Origin: Denitrobacterium detoxificans
GTDB lineage: Bacteria > Actinomycetota > Coriobacteriia > Coriobacteriales > Eggerthellaceae
Reading direction: 5' to 3'
Assembly: GCF_015062615.1 (NCBI RefSeq)
Contig: NZ_SUUH01000005.1
Coordinates: 96,968 to 160,967, forward strand
DNA: 64,000 nt
How positions within the stretch are numbered: the first letter of the stretch is position 1; each line of letters starts with the position of its first letter. The notes under the pieces were generated by a model. It did not search any database. It was given only the letters and a program-made list of their open reading frames with translations, and had not been told where the DNA came from. A program made the position numbers and the translations under genes. Shown here one piece after another: positions 37,601-45,361 of the stretch.

Positions 37601-40600
37601 GCTGATGAAGGCACGGAAACGAATCCCGTTACGCTGAACCCAACTATTGGCGAGGCCGTCATTACCGTTCCCACCGTTTCCGTTGAAGGCAACACTACGG
37701 AATGGACGGGCAAGCCTATCGAGCTGGTGGACCTCCAGGGCGCCGTTGTGCTGCGTTCTTATGAGCACGAGGGCGAAACGATTGCCTATACGAATAAGGG
37801 TTATTCCCTGGTCTATCCGCTTAATGTCACATACGACAATGGAAAGTTGTATGCAACGAGCGTTGGTAGTTATAACATCAAGGCGTATCGCGACTCCGAA
37901 AATAACTACGTGTGGTCCGACGAGGTCTTGACGTCGAATCCTGATCCGCGTGAATTCAACGTTTCCATCGTGAAGATCGAAACGCCTGCTCCTACGAAGG
38001 TCAATCATGAGGCATATGTCTATGATGGCACCGAAAAGCCGCTTGTCGACTTGGGCGATGCCACGATTGTCTCGCAAACGGTTGACCCCATAACGGGCCG
38101 TGTTACGTTGCTTACCGATTCTGGTTATTCGCTTGAGTATCCTGCCGGTGTAACGGTGGCCGTTGATGTAGAAACGGGCTGTCTGGTTGGTACGGCCGCT
38201 GGCGATTACGCCATTACCGCCGTGCTGGACGAGGGGCATGAATGGGCGTCTGGCGATGATCCCGATGCGCCTATTGTCTTTGGCGATTCCATTGCGCGTC
38301 AGCAGATTGAAAAGCCTATCCCCGATCCTTCTTCATTCGAGTACACGGGCGAGCCCCAGGTTCTCGTTGAGGGTGGCGAGGGCTATACGCTCACGTGCGA
38401 CAACCCGAATGTGACCATCGATGCGGAGACGGGCGACGCGATTGCGAAGGAGATTGGCGACTACAAGATTACCGCTACGCTCGATAGCAACTATGCATGG
38501 GCGTCTGATCCCGACCTCGATCCCGATATCGACCCCTTTGTCGCTGAGGTGAGTATTGACCGCATCATTGTCGATAAGCCTGAGTATGAGCCGCTGATTA
38601 CCTACACGGGCGAGCCCCAGGTTCTCGTTGCGGGCGGCGAGGGCTACACGCTTTCCACCGAGGACTCCGGCGTGACCATCGACGAGGAAACGGGCGATGC
38701 GCTTGCAACCGAGGTTGGCGATTATACGATTACTGCTACGCTTGATGAGCACTATGCTTGGGATGCCGATCCCGCTACTGATCCTATAAAGATGGAAGTT
38801 ACCATCAGCGAATTCGAAGTTGCCGTTCCCGAGGCTGTCTCCAATTTGGAGTACACGGGAGAAGCTCAGGTAATCGTTCCTGGCAACGAGCATTATCAGC
38901 TGAAGATCAACAATGGCGAATGGCTTGAGCCTGGCGTGGATGCCACGGCCATCGAGAACCAGAACTATGTGGTCTACGCAAAGCTCGTCAATCCGGGAGA
39001 TTATGTTTGGCCTGATGACACCACCGAGAACAAGACCATTAACGCCATGATTTCGAAGGGCAAGATCGCTGTTCCCGATGTCGTAAGCGAGCTAGTGTAT
39101 AACGGCGATGCCCAGGTGATTGCCAAGGGCAGCTTGGGCAAGTATGGCCTCGTCCCCAGCGCTGAGGCACTTGCCGCTGGTGCGGAGCTCAATCAGCTCA
39201 CGGGTGATATTTCCGCTACTAAGGCGGGAACGTATCGCATTTCCGCAACGTTGGCCGACCCCGATCACTACATGTGGTCTAACGGCGCCATCATTGATCA
39301 GGAGCTTGATGCCGTAATCGCCAAGAAGCCCATTGACGCTCCTGTGGACATGGTCGAGAAGGACTACGTCCCAGGTGGCCAGCTTGTGCTTGAGGCGAGC
39401 GATGACTACACGTTCGCTCCTGGCTCGGATGACCCGATCGCGGTGATTACCGAAGCGGGCGTTACGGTCGAAAATGCGGGCACCTACTCTGTGGTTGCTT
39501 CGCTCAACGACACGACCAACACCGAATGGGCTGACAAGGCAAGTGGCGTCAAGGTCAGCACCATCACGGTTAACCCGAAGCTCATTGAAGCTCCGGAGGT
39601 TGTCGCTGACGAGCTTGTTTACGACCCTGATGGCCAGGTGATGGTCGCCGGTGGCGAGGGCTACCAGCTGACCGTGAATGATGGCGAGCCCCTTGCCGAA
39701 GGGTCTGACGCTATCGGCACCGACGCGGGCGACTACAAGATAGTTGCTTCGCTCAGCTCAAGCAACTACCGCTGGGATCTCATCGGCAATCTCGATGGGA
39801 TGGTTCATCTGGAATGCACCATAAACCCGGCTAAGGTCGAGAAGCCCACGGCGGCTGAGGGCCTGGTGTACAACCGCGCCGCTCAGACGCTCGTGAAGGG
39901 CGGCGAGGGCTATACGCTTGGCCTGTACAATGGCGGACTTCACATGTCGTCGGCCCTGCCTGATCCCGATGCAACCTTCCCCGAGGGTGAGGATGCTACC
40001 GCTATCAACGCTAATGAATACACCGTTATTGCTAAGCTGGTCAACACGAACAATTATGTTTGGGCTGATGGTTTGGAAGCGGGAATTCCTGGGTATGACA
40101 CTGACCCGGTAGAGCTTGATACCGAAATCTCCGCGGCCCCGATTTCCCAGGCAACGGTGACGGCTTCCAACATGGCTTACACGGGTGCTCCGCTGGAGCC
40201 TGCGGCCACGGTGAAGATTGGCGACGCAACGCTTACTTATGGCACCGACTATACGGTCGAGTACTCCAACAACAAGGAAGTGGGCACTGCCACCATTACC
40301 GTAACGGGCAAGGGCAACTACACGGGCACGGCAACCGGCACGTTCAAGATCGTCGAGTCGGTACCGATGTTCCGCCTGTATAACCCGAATTCGGGTGAGC
40401 ACTTCTACACGCAGAGCACCAACGAGCGTGATAATCTGAAGAAGGTTGGTTGGCAGTACGAGGGCATCGGCTGGTATGCGCCTTCCAGCAGCAATACGCC
40501 GGTCTATCGTCTGTACAACCCGAATGGCGGCGACCATCATTACACCGTCAGCGTCAACGAACGCGACATGCTGACGAAGGCTGGCTGGAAGTATGAGGGC

Positions 40601-40774
40601 ATTGGCTGGTACTCCGATGACGCCATGGGCGTGAAAGTACTGCGCGAGTACAACCCGAATGCGACTTCTGGTTCGCATAACTTCACCACCAGCGAGACCG
40701 AGCACCAGAATCTCGTGAAGCTTGGTTGGCGCGACGAAGGCACTGCTTGGTACGCTGTTGCCGTAGTAAGCTAA
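34697..40774 (+). CDS. Giant secreted repetitive surface protein with DUF5648 module
   Basis: 2025 residues; ATG 34697 follows AGGAAGG at 7-base spacing. Signal peptide to about residue 55 (YQAHADE). After a Gln/Ala linker comes a short parallel beta-helix-like region (about 150-420, units such as GVLTLESGKIVFD). Then about fourteen related repeats of 80-115 residues, each opening with P..V..LVYTG.AQ.ID or VLV.GGEGY and closing with YTWPDGT or YAWASD. One Ig-like domain (TYGTDYTVEYSNNKEVGTAT) precedes three DUF5648 repeats. Some neighbouring repeats are almost identical (EYTGEPQVLV and TYTGEPQVLV), a sign of recent expansion. It is probably an adhesin or stalk; no enzyme motif is seen. Confidence 0.85.
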   Translation: MSGSASIRDSRMKFAKGVLSAFMAVVTVVGFTPIVPYQAHADELETASPAAAQVVEGAAQPSAQESVDTAQTPALSDATTQADSVGAATQGNAQLAPASDDSSQLEPAVGVSCVWNNQYYETLTDAIEAIEADDTVSEATITMIGNSQESKGTSISKKITLLLEGKTLEMGEDVIYVVDGANAAVTISDSQDSAVIRGTDMPAFIIQSGVLTLESGKIVFDADSYDSYGTAVVVAPNPNASFYMHGGEVSATNGNDAVITGGIFSMDGGALNGGILARESADVDIVGTSAWQANGSAAAPTIYSEGVGVTVEDSANVSLVHASVSAKGAAVDASGGNVIVDNTSLTSTAGAGMRVTGGSVVVQNASFVAALAEGLDAINVSDAGFVEVYSESASPTILQASEDHVVGGDPDCALVHANVLSSNKVPYQAVESGYVCTYLDSKEMWTINKAPNAPVAVAPVLDYADWQNIVDLKGGQIVGDPTEYDGRVVADTDAGYTLEYDNSASAHDGDEFVQAKRLGEYRVIATLLDGFTWADGTTNPKVVQTAIVADIVNPATAAENVVYSGEAQSLYDFETGTNLTNGGTVTPDDGGVTYNVVNTNKGYTIYYLDGAGITVDFDADKITAVNAGEYDILVHLDEPANYTWPDGTTGEFTVTGTIQMKSVPIPSAVKNVVYTGSAQKIIDYGEGVTYESGAFPVHPIVTSAGYSIENTGSGVAPERDSNNDIAATLATTYTLTASLAPLNTGATPNYMWEDETTADKVIEATIDRAPVEVPVAIDELVYNGKAQQIIDLGEEGEITSWNYDDLDSPTEITALTNLGYIIECTDLDGFTLSEGDHGQLVGVNAGEYGAFTATLDGNHVWSDDSTEAVSVTGLIARQPVSAPEALTGLTYTGAYQQVIDLGGYEVTNVTPSNDLTETNKAETDGGYYIVYPEAENGLKVSSNQFTAKAAGTYANVVAYVDDNHAWSEADEGTETNPVTLNPTIGEAVITVPTVSVEGNTTEWTGKPIELVDLQGAVVLRSYEHEGETIAYTNKGYSLVYPLNVTYDNGKLYATSVGSYNIKAYRDSENNYVWSDEVLTSNPDPREFNVSIVKIETPAPTKVNHEAYVYDGTEKPLVDLGDATIVSQTVDPITGRVTLLTDSGYSLEYPAGVTVAVDVETGCLVGTAAGDYAITAVLDEGHEWASGDDPDAPIVFGDSIARQQIEKPIPDPSSFEYTGEPQVLVEGGEGYTLTCDNPNVTIDAETGDAIAKEIGDYKITATLDSNYAWASDPDLDPDIDPFVAEVSIDRIIVDKPEYEPLITYTGEPQVLVAGGEGYTLSTEDSGVTIDEETGDALATEVGDYTITATLDEHYAWDADPATDPIKMEVTISEFEVAVPEAVSNLEYTGEAQVIVPGNEHYQLKINNGEWLEPGVDATAIENQNYVVYAKLVNPGDYVWPDDTTENKTINAMISKGKIAVPDVVSELVYNGDAQVIAKGSLGKYGLVPSAEALAAGAELNQLTGDISATKAGTYRISATLADPDHYMWSNGAIIDQELDAVIAKKPIDAPVDMVEKDYVPGGQLVLEASDDYTFAPGSDDPIAVITEAGVTVENAGTYSVVASLNDTTNTEWADKASGVKVSTITVNPKLIEAPEVVADELVYDPDGQVMVAGGEGYQLTVNDGEPLAEGSDAIGTDAGDYKIVASLSSSNYRWDLIGNLDGMVHLECTINPAKVEKPTAAEGLVYNRAAQTLVKGGEGYTLGLYNGGLHMSSALPDPDATFPEGEDATAINANEYTVIAKLVNTNNYVWADGLEAGIPGYDTDPVELDTEISAAPISQATVTASNMAYTGAPLEPAATVKIGDATLTYGTDYTVEYSNNKEVGTATITVTGKGNYTGTATGTFKIVESVPMFRLYNPNSGEHFYTQSTNERDNLKKVGWQYEGIGWYAPSSSNTPVYRLYNPNGGDHHYTVSVNERDMLTKAGWKYEGIGWYSDDAMGVKVLREYNPNATSGSHNFTTSETEHQNLVKLGWRDEGTAWYAVAVVS

Positions 40775-40811
40775 CCACCACTCGTTAATCGCACGAACGA
40801 GTACCTTCCTT

Positions 40812-40839
40812 GGAAAGGGCCCTCCGGGGCCCTTTCCTT
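40812..40839 (+). terminator. Terminator after the repetitive surface protein
   Basis: GGAAAGGGCCC and GGGCCCTTTCC around TCCG, then TTATG. The same hairpin and its right flank recur at 53325-53352. Confidence 0.7.
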
Positions 40840-40890
40840 ATGCCCTCCGTCCCTTGTTCATGGCTGGGCGTTTTTCGCCGAAATCATAGG

Positions 40891-40914
40891 CATTGCATGA
40901 TAGACATTATCTAG
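40891..40914. promoter_or_regulatory. Possible operator upstream of the MotA-like operon
   Basis: GATAGACATTATC is an inverted GATA-N5-TATC dyad, loosely like half a Fur box, about 65 bases before the operon's first start. A DtxR-type box like that at 19626 is not seen here. Confidence 0.25.
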
Positions 40915-40974
40915 AAACAGGAATATACTGCGACGTGCATTATACGTAGCGATGAATAATGGACGAGAAATAGT

Positions 40975-41787
40975 ATGGATGTTGTATCAAATCAGACGTA
41001 TTTGGGCGTTATTTTGCACGATGCGTCGCAGGCGTTGTTGCTGCCCGATGTCGTTCTCTTGCTGGTGTTTATGGGGTATGCCCTGTTTTGCATCGGAAGC
41101 GTAGTGGTGGAGGGAATTACCGAACGGCGGCATTTCCACGTAACGATGCCCCAGTTCCTTGCAGCGCTCAACGATGCTGCCCCTAACGAAATAGAGCAGG
41201 TGGTTCGCACGTCGGGCCTTCTGAATCGTCAGAAGGATGCCCTACTCACCGTATACGAGTACCGCGCACTGCCGGGGGATAGCTTGCTGGCGCTTATTCG
41301 TCGCGCTGTCTCCGAAGAGGAAGCGCGCCGCGATAAGGTGGTGGGCCGTAACGATATCGCTTCGAAGGTTGCTCCCATGTTGGGCCTTATGGGTACGCTT
41401 ATCCCGTTGGGTCCGGGCATTGCGGCGCTGGGAACGGGTGACGTCACGTCGCTTTCGCAGAGCATTATCGTTGCGTTCGATACGACGGTTGCGGGCTTGG
41501 CCACTGCTGTGGTTTGCCTGATCGTGGCGAAGGTCCGCCGTGGTTGGTACGAGAACTACATGACGGCGCTCGATTCCGCCATGGCCACCATGCTGCAGAA
41601 GATTGGCGATATGCGCGAAGCGGATTTTGGCCCCAGCGCTAAACAGCCCGGTGAAACGACCATGGATGCAAATCGTTCTGCTGCGTCCATCGTGTTCGCC
41701 AATGGTGCGGTGGGAGCGTCCAAGGTTCCCGATGCAGAGCCTCTGGCGCAGGAAATGGCGCACGATTCCGTAAAGGCGCAAGCATAA
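40975..41787 (+). CDS. MotA/TolQ/ExbB-family proton channel subunit
   Basis: 270 residues with three membrane segments (about 20-45, 125-150, 160-185). The ExbB/TolQ block reads KVAPMLGLMGTLIPLGPGI, and the third helix reads FDTTVAGLATAVVCLIVAKV. A charged cytoplasmic domain lies between helices 1 and 2, as in ExbB. The C-terminal 50 residues are low complexity. ExbB proteins form a pentamer around an ExbD dimer and use the proton gradient to do mechanical work. The next gene is its ExbD-like partner, with which it overlaps by one base, and an iron/cobalamin-type ABC importer follows. Confidence 0.88.
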   Translation: MDVVSNQTYLGVILHDASQALLLPDVVLLLVFMGYALFCIGSVVVEGITERRHFHVTMPQFLAALNDAAPNEIEQVVRTSGLLNRQKDALLTVYEYRALPGDSLLALIRRAVSEEEARRDKVVGRNDIASKVAPMLGLMGTLIPLGPGIAALGTGDVTSLSQSIIVAFDTTVAGLATAVVCLIVAKVRRGWYENYMTALDSAMATMLQKIGDMREADFGPSAKQPGETTMDANRSAASIVFANGAVGASKVPDAEPLAQEMAHDSVKAQA

Positions 41788-42155
41788 TGGCCGGGTATTA
41801 TGGTGATGCCGGTTCGTTCCGGCACACGCGCCGAATGCACGCGGAAAGCGATCCCCTTGCAGGCCTTGCCAACCTAAGCGACGCCATGCTCGTGTTTGCG
41901 TGCGGCATTCTGGTTGCGCTGGTGGTGGCGTACAACGTTAACATTTCCGCAGCTACGCAAGTCGAAATCGACGAATCCCAGGAAGTTTCCGATGCCGATA
42001 TCGAGCAGCTGCAAGACCCCGATAGCAGCGGAAGCGGCTACATTCAGAAGGGCACGGTATACCAGGATCCGCATACGGGAAAGCTGTACTTGTTGGAAGA
42101 CGGCGACGGTGCGAGTTCCAGCGATTCCTCTTCGAGCGAAGGTTCCTCTGAATGA
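41787..42155 (+). CDS. DUF2149 protein, probable ExbD/MotB-like partner
   Basis: 122 residues with a single membrane segment at about 33-52. Asp32 sits exactly at the start of that helix (NLSDAMLVFACGILVAL), the position of the proton-carrying aspartate in ExbD, TolR and MotB. The outer part (about 55-122) is acidic and Ser-rich and ends without a visible peptidoglycan-binding domain. DUF2149 genes often sit beside MotA/TolQ-like genes in methanogens and anaerobic bacteria. The start overlaps the upstream stop and the stop overlaps the permease start, so stoichiometric coexpression is likely. Confidence 0.82.
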   Translation: MAGYYGDAGSFRHTRRMHAESDPLAGLANLSDAMLVFACGILVALVVAYNVNISAATQVEIDESQEVSDADIEQLQDPDSSGSGYIQKGTVYQDPHTGKLYLLEDGDGASSSDSSSSEGSSE

Positions 42156-43258
42156 CGGAAGTAAGAGGAGAATCAGCAGCCGCGCAAGAGGAACGCATCA
42201 TTGAAGAACATCTTGCCCAGGAGGCGGAGCGTGCTCTCAATCGCAAGCTCTCGCCGTGGGTGAAGCTGGGTATCGTTGCCGCGTTCGTGGTGGTGTTCTT
42301 TGGTAGCTTCATGCTGGGTAGGTACCCTGTCATGCCCGTGGAATGGTTCCAGGGCGTGATAGCTCATTTTGCGCAGCTTATCGATCCGAGTGCTCCCATC
42401 GATAACACGTTGGATAACGTGCTGTTCAAGATACGCTTTCCGCGCATTTGCGTGGTGCTCTTGGTGGGTGCCGCCCTGGCCGTTGCCGGTGCCAGCTATC
42501 AGGGCATGTTCAAGAATCCGCTGGTTTCGCCTGACATTTTGGGCGCTAGCGCGGGTGCTTCGTTCGGTGCGTGCCTGGCGCTGCTTCTGGATTTGCCGAA
42601 TGCCTACGTTCAGCTCTTCGCCTTCTGTGGCGGCATGCTGGCCGTGGGGTTGGCGGTGTGGCTGAACAAGCTCGTGCGGTACGACCCCATTCTTGGCCTG
42701 GTGCTGGGCGGCATTCTGGTGAGCACCCTGTTCCAGAGCGGTACGAGCGTCGTGAAGCTGCTGGCCGACGCGAACGACAAGCTGCCTTCCATTACGTTTT
42801 GGCTGATGGGTAGTTTTGCGAGCGAAGACGCCGATCAGTTGGCCGTAATCATCCTTCCCATGCTGGGCGGCTTCGCATTGCTGTTGCTGGAAAGTTGGAA
42901 GCTCAACGTGCTTTCGTTCGGCGACGAGGAAGCGCGCAGCATGGGCATCAACACGCGCCTGGTGCGCCTGGTGGTCATCTTCGCAAGCACGTTGGTGGTA
43001 AGTTGCTCGGTTGCCGTTTCGGGCATTGTAGGCTGGGTAGGCCTGGTGGTGCCCCACGTGGCGCGTGCCGTGGTGGGGCCCAATTATCGGGTGCTTTTGC
43101 CTGCCAGCATGATTATCGGCTCCACGTTTTTGCTGATCGTGGACGATATCGCCCGATTGATGCTCTCCGTGGAAATCCCCATTGGCATCCTGACCGCCAT
43201 TATGGGCGTCCCGTTCTTCGTGATCATCTTCCGCCACAACATGAGGGGGTGGAAGTAA
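42152..43258 (+). CDS. FecCD-family ABC importer permease
   Basis: 368 residues. An N-terminal cytoplasmic tail of about 40 residues precedes roughly ten membrane helices. Family landmarks: RFPRICVVLLVGAALAVAGA, MFKNPLVSPDILGASAGAS, GWVGLVVPHVARAVVGPNYR and the C-terminal GVPFFVIIFRHN. Members move iron-siderophore, haem or cobalamin through the membrane as homodimers. Overlaps both neighbours, forming a tight operon with the ExbB/DUF2149 pair, the ATPase and the binding protein. Confidence 0.93.
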   Translation: MTEVRGESAAAQEERIIEEHLAQEAERALNRKLSPWVKLGIVAAFVVVFFGSFMLGRYPVMPVEWFQGVIAHFAQLIDPSAPIDNTLDNVLFKIRFPRICVVLLVGAALAVAGASYQGMFKNPLVSPDILGASAGASFGACLALLLDLPNAYVQLFAFCGGMLAVGLAVWLNKLVRYDPILGLVLGGILVSTLFQSGTSVVKLLADANDKLPSITFWLMGSFASEDADQLAVIILPMLGGFALLLLESWKLNVLSFGDEEARSMGINTRLVRLVVIFASTLVVSCSVAVSGIVGWVGLVVPHVARAVVGPNYRVLLPASMIIGSTFLLIVDDIARLMLSVEIPIGILTAIMGVPFFVIIFRHNMRGWK

Positions 43259-44061
43259 TGGCCCTGCTGGAAGTGAAGGACCTGCATGCGTCGTATGGCG
43301 CTACAGAAATACTGCACGGCGTGAGCTTCAGCGTGGAGGCGGGCGAATTTTGCTGCATCATCGGCGCAAACGGTTGCGGCAAGACCACGCTTCTGAAGAA
43401 CACGATGGGGCTACTGCACCCCACGGCGGGATGCGTTTCCATGGATGGGGAAGACGTGCTCGCCATGGATGAGCGCGCGCTGGCGCGTCGATTCGCCTAC
43501 ATTCCGCAAGAGCATACGCCGCCGTTTCCCTTTGCCGTGCGCGACGTGGTCCTTATGGGGCGCACCCCCTACCTGAGCAGGCTTTCGTTCGTTTCCGCGA
43601 AGGACCGCCGCATTGCATTCGATGCCATGTGCCAGATGGGCATAGAGGGGCTGGCGGGCGAAGACTATACGGCTCTTTCGGGTGGCCAGCGCCAGCTGGT
43701 GCTCATTGCCCGCGCGCTGGCTCAGCAGCCGCGCTTGCTGGTTATGGACGAGCCCACCGCCAGTCTCGATTTCGGCAATCAGCAGCTGGTGCTTGCGCGC
43801 ATGCGCAAGCTGGCGCGTGCCGGCATGGCGGTCGTTATGGTTACCCACGACCCCGATCATGCGCTGTACTGCGCAAACAAGGTGGTCGTTATGGATGCGG
43901 GGCAGAAGCTTTGCGAGGGCACGCCTGGCGAAACGATTACGACGGAGGTTCTGCAGCGCATCTACCAGACGAGGGTCGATGTGCTTGATGTGCGTTTGGA
44001 AGACGGTCGGTTTAAGCGCGTATGCGTGCCTGCCGACGAGGAGGAGTTCTGCAGTGCATAG
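43258..44061 (+). CDS. FecE/BtuD-type ABC importer ATPase
   Basis: 267 residues; the ATG overlaps the permease stop (TAATG). Walker A GANGCGKTT at 36-44, Q-loop in YIPQEHTPPFPF, signature LSGGQRQLVLIARAL, Walker B LLVMDEPTASLD and H-loop VTHDPDHAL. It powers the adjacent permease for iron-chelate, haem or corrinoid uptake. The coding sequence ends seven bases after the GTG start of the binding protein. Confidence 0.94.
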   Translation: MALLEVKDLHASYGATEILHGVSFSVEAGEFCCIIGANGCGKTTLLKNTMGLLHPTAGCVSMDGEDVLAMDERALARRFAYIPQEHTPPFPFAVRDVVLMGRTPYLSRLSFVSAKDRRIAFDAMCQMGIEGLAGEDYTALSGGQRQLVLIARALAQQPRLLVMDEPTASLDFGNQQLVLARMRKLARAGMAVVMVTHDPDHALYCANKVVVMDAGQKLCEGTPGETITTEVLQRIYQTRVDVLDVRLEDGRFKRVCVPADEEEFCSA

Positions 44062-45361
44062 GGGAAAGATGAGCGCGAACGCGTCTCTGGTTAGCGAAAA
44101 CAGCGTGGGTGGGGGTACCCCCAACGCGTGCGGCATGTCGCGTCGCGGCTTCATTCAGTTTGGTGGTACGCTTGCGCTATCCATTGCTTTGCCGCTGGGT
44201 GGGCTTTCGGCGCTTACGGGGTGTCGCTCTGCTGCTGGCGACGAGCTGTTGCTGGGCGAGCGCACCATTACCGACCATGCGGGGCGTGAAGTGACGGTGC
44301 CGGTTGCCTCCTCGCTCGAGCGCGTCTACTTTACGAGCGCGTTGGCGCAGGTCTTCGTATTCAGCCTTATTCCGCAGCTTCAGGCGGGAACAGCAATCAC
44401 GTTTTCGCAGCAGGAGCTTGCCATGATGCCCGATTACATGGCTGACCTGCCCAACTTGGGAAGTCTGTCTTCCAATGGGGAAATCGACCGCGAGGAGCTC
44501 ATTGCGCGCGACGTGCAGGTGGTATTCAGCGTCTCGGGCACCGACCTTACGGCGTCGAATATCTCGGAAGCGGAAAAGCTGCAGGACCAGACGGGCATAC
44601 CCGTGGTTCTGGTCGATGGCAGCTTCAGCCGCATTGCCGAAGCGTATCGCTTCCTGGGCGACATCCTGGGGTGCGCTGATCGCGCGGAGGAGCTGGCCAC
44701 CTATCTGGAAGACGTTTACGAGAGCGTTTCTTCCGCCGTGGCTACGGTGCCGGAATCCCAGCGCGTGAGCGTGTATTACGCGGAAGGTCCGCTGGGCCTG
44801 CAAACGGAGCCCGACGAGAGCCAGCATGCGCTCGCGTTTGCGGTGGCAGGGGCAAAGAACGTAGCTGCGGTGGATGCCAACCAGGGCTTGGGTATGAGCA
44901 ATGTGTCGCTCGAACAGGTCATAGCCTGGGACCCCGAGGTCATCGTGGCTTGGGACGATACCATTCGCGGCGGTGCCGACGAAATCATTCGCACGAAGGA
45001 TACGTGGGCAGGCATTCGCGCGGTGAAGAATGAGCGCGTGTATACCATGCCCAATGCGCCCTTCGCGTGGCTCGATCGTCCGCCGGGAGTCAATCGCTTC
45101 ATCGGCATTCAATGGCTGGCCAACATGCTGTATCCCGATGCCTACGATGTCGATATGGTAGATGTTACGCGCGACTTCTATAGTCGTATGTATTGGTGCG
45201 ATATTACCGTCGACCAGGCGCTCGACCTGCTGGGGAACAGCTATCCTCCCGTGGGGCGCCAGGCGAAGTATACGTATTCGGGTGATGGCGCGCAGAGCGG
45301 CTCTTCCTCGAGTGGGTTGTCGAATGATGCGCTTACGCAACGTCAGGCAGGTGCCGACTAA
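44054..45361 (+). CDS. Tat-exported substrate-binding lipoprotein of the FecB/BtuF type
   Basis: About 435 residues from GTG 44054, which has GAGGAGGAG seven bases upstream; ATG 44069 is the alternative but its ribosome site would be too close. A twin-arginine motif (SRRGFIQFGG) and lipobox-like LTGC show Tat export and lipid anchoring. The binding domain has the paired lobes of class III binding proteins (ITDHAGREVTVPVA near the start, NVSLEQVIAWDPEVIVAW in lobe 2) joined by a helix. Tat export suggests a ligand or cofactor bound before export, or simply a lineage habit. Ligand unknown: siderophore, haem or corrinoid. Confidence 0.9.
   Translation: MHRGKMSANASLVSENSVGGGTPNACGMSRRGFIQFGGTLALSIALPLGGLSALTGCRSAAGDELLLGERTITDHAGREVTVPVASSLERVYFTSALAQVFVFSLIPQLQAGTAITFSQQELAMMPDYMADLPNLGSLSSNGEIDREELIARDVQVVFSVSGTDLTASNISEAEKLQDQTGIPVVLVDGSFSRIAEAYRFLGDILGCADRAEELATYLEDVYESVSSAVATVPESQRVSVYYAEGPLGLQTEPDESQHALAFAVAGAKNVAAVDANQGLGMSNVSLEQVIAWDPEVIVAWDDTIRGGADEIIRTKDTWAGIRAVKNERVYTMPNAPFAWLDRPPGVNRFIGIQWLANMLYPDAYDVDMVDVTRDFYSRMYWCDITVDQALDLLGNSYPPVGRQAKYTYSGDGAQSGSSSSGLSNDALTQRQAGAD

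Noticed and set aside
35000..40300. CRISPR array or satellite DNA in the repetitive gene
   Set aside because: Repeats are coding, about 250-340 bases long, imperfect and in frame; no short direct repeats with unique spacers.
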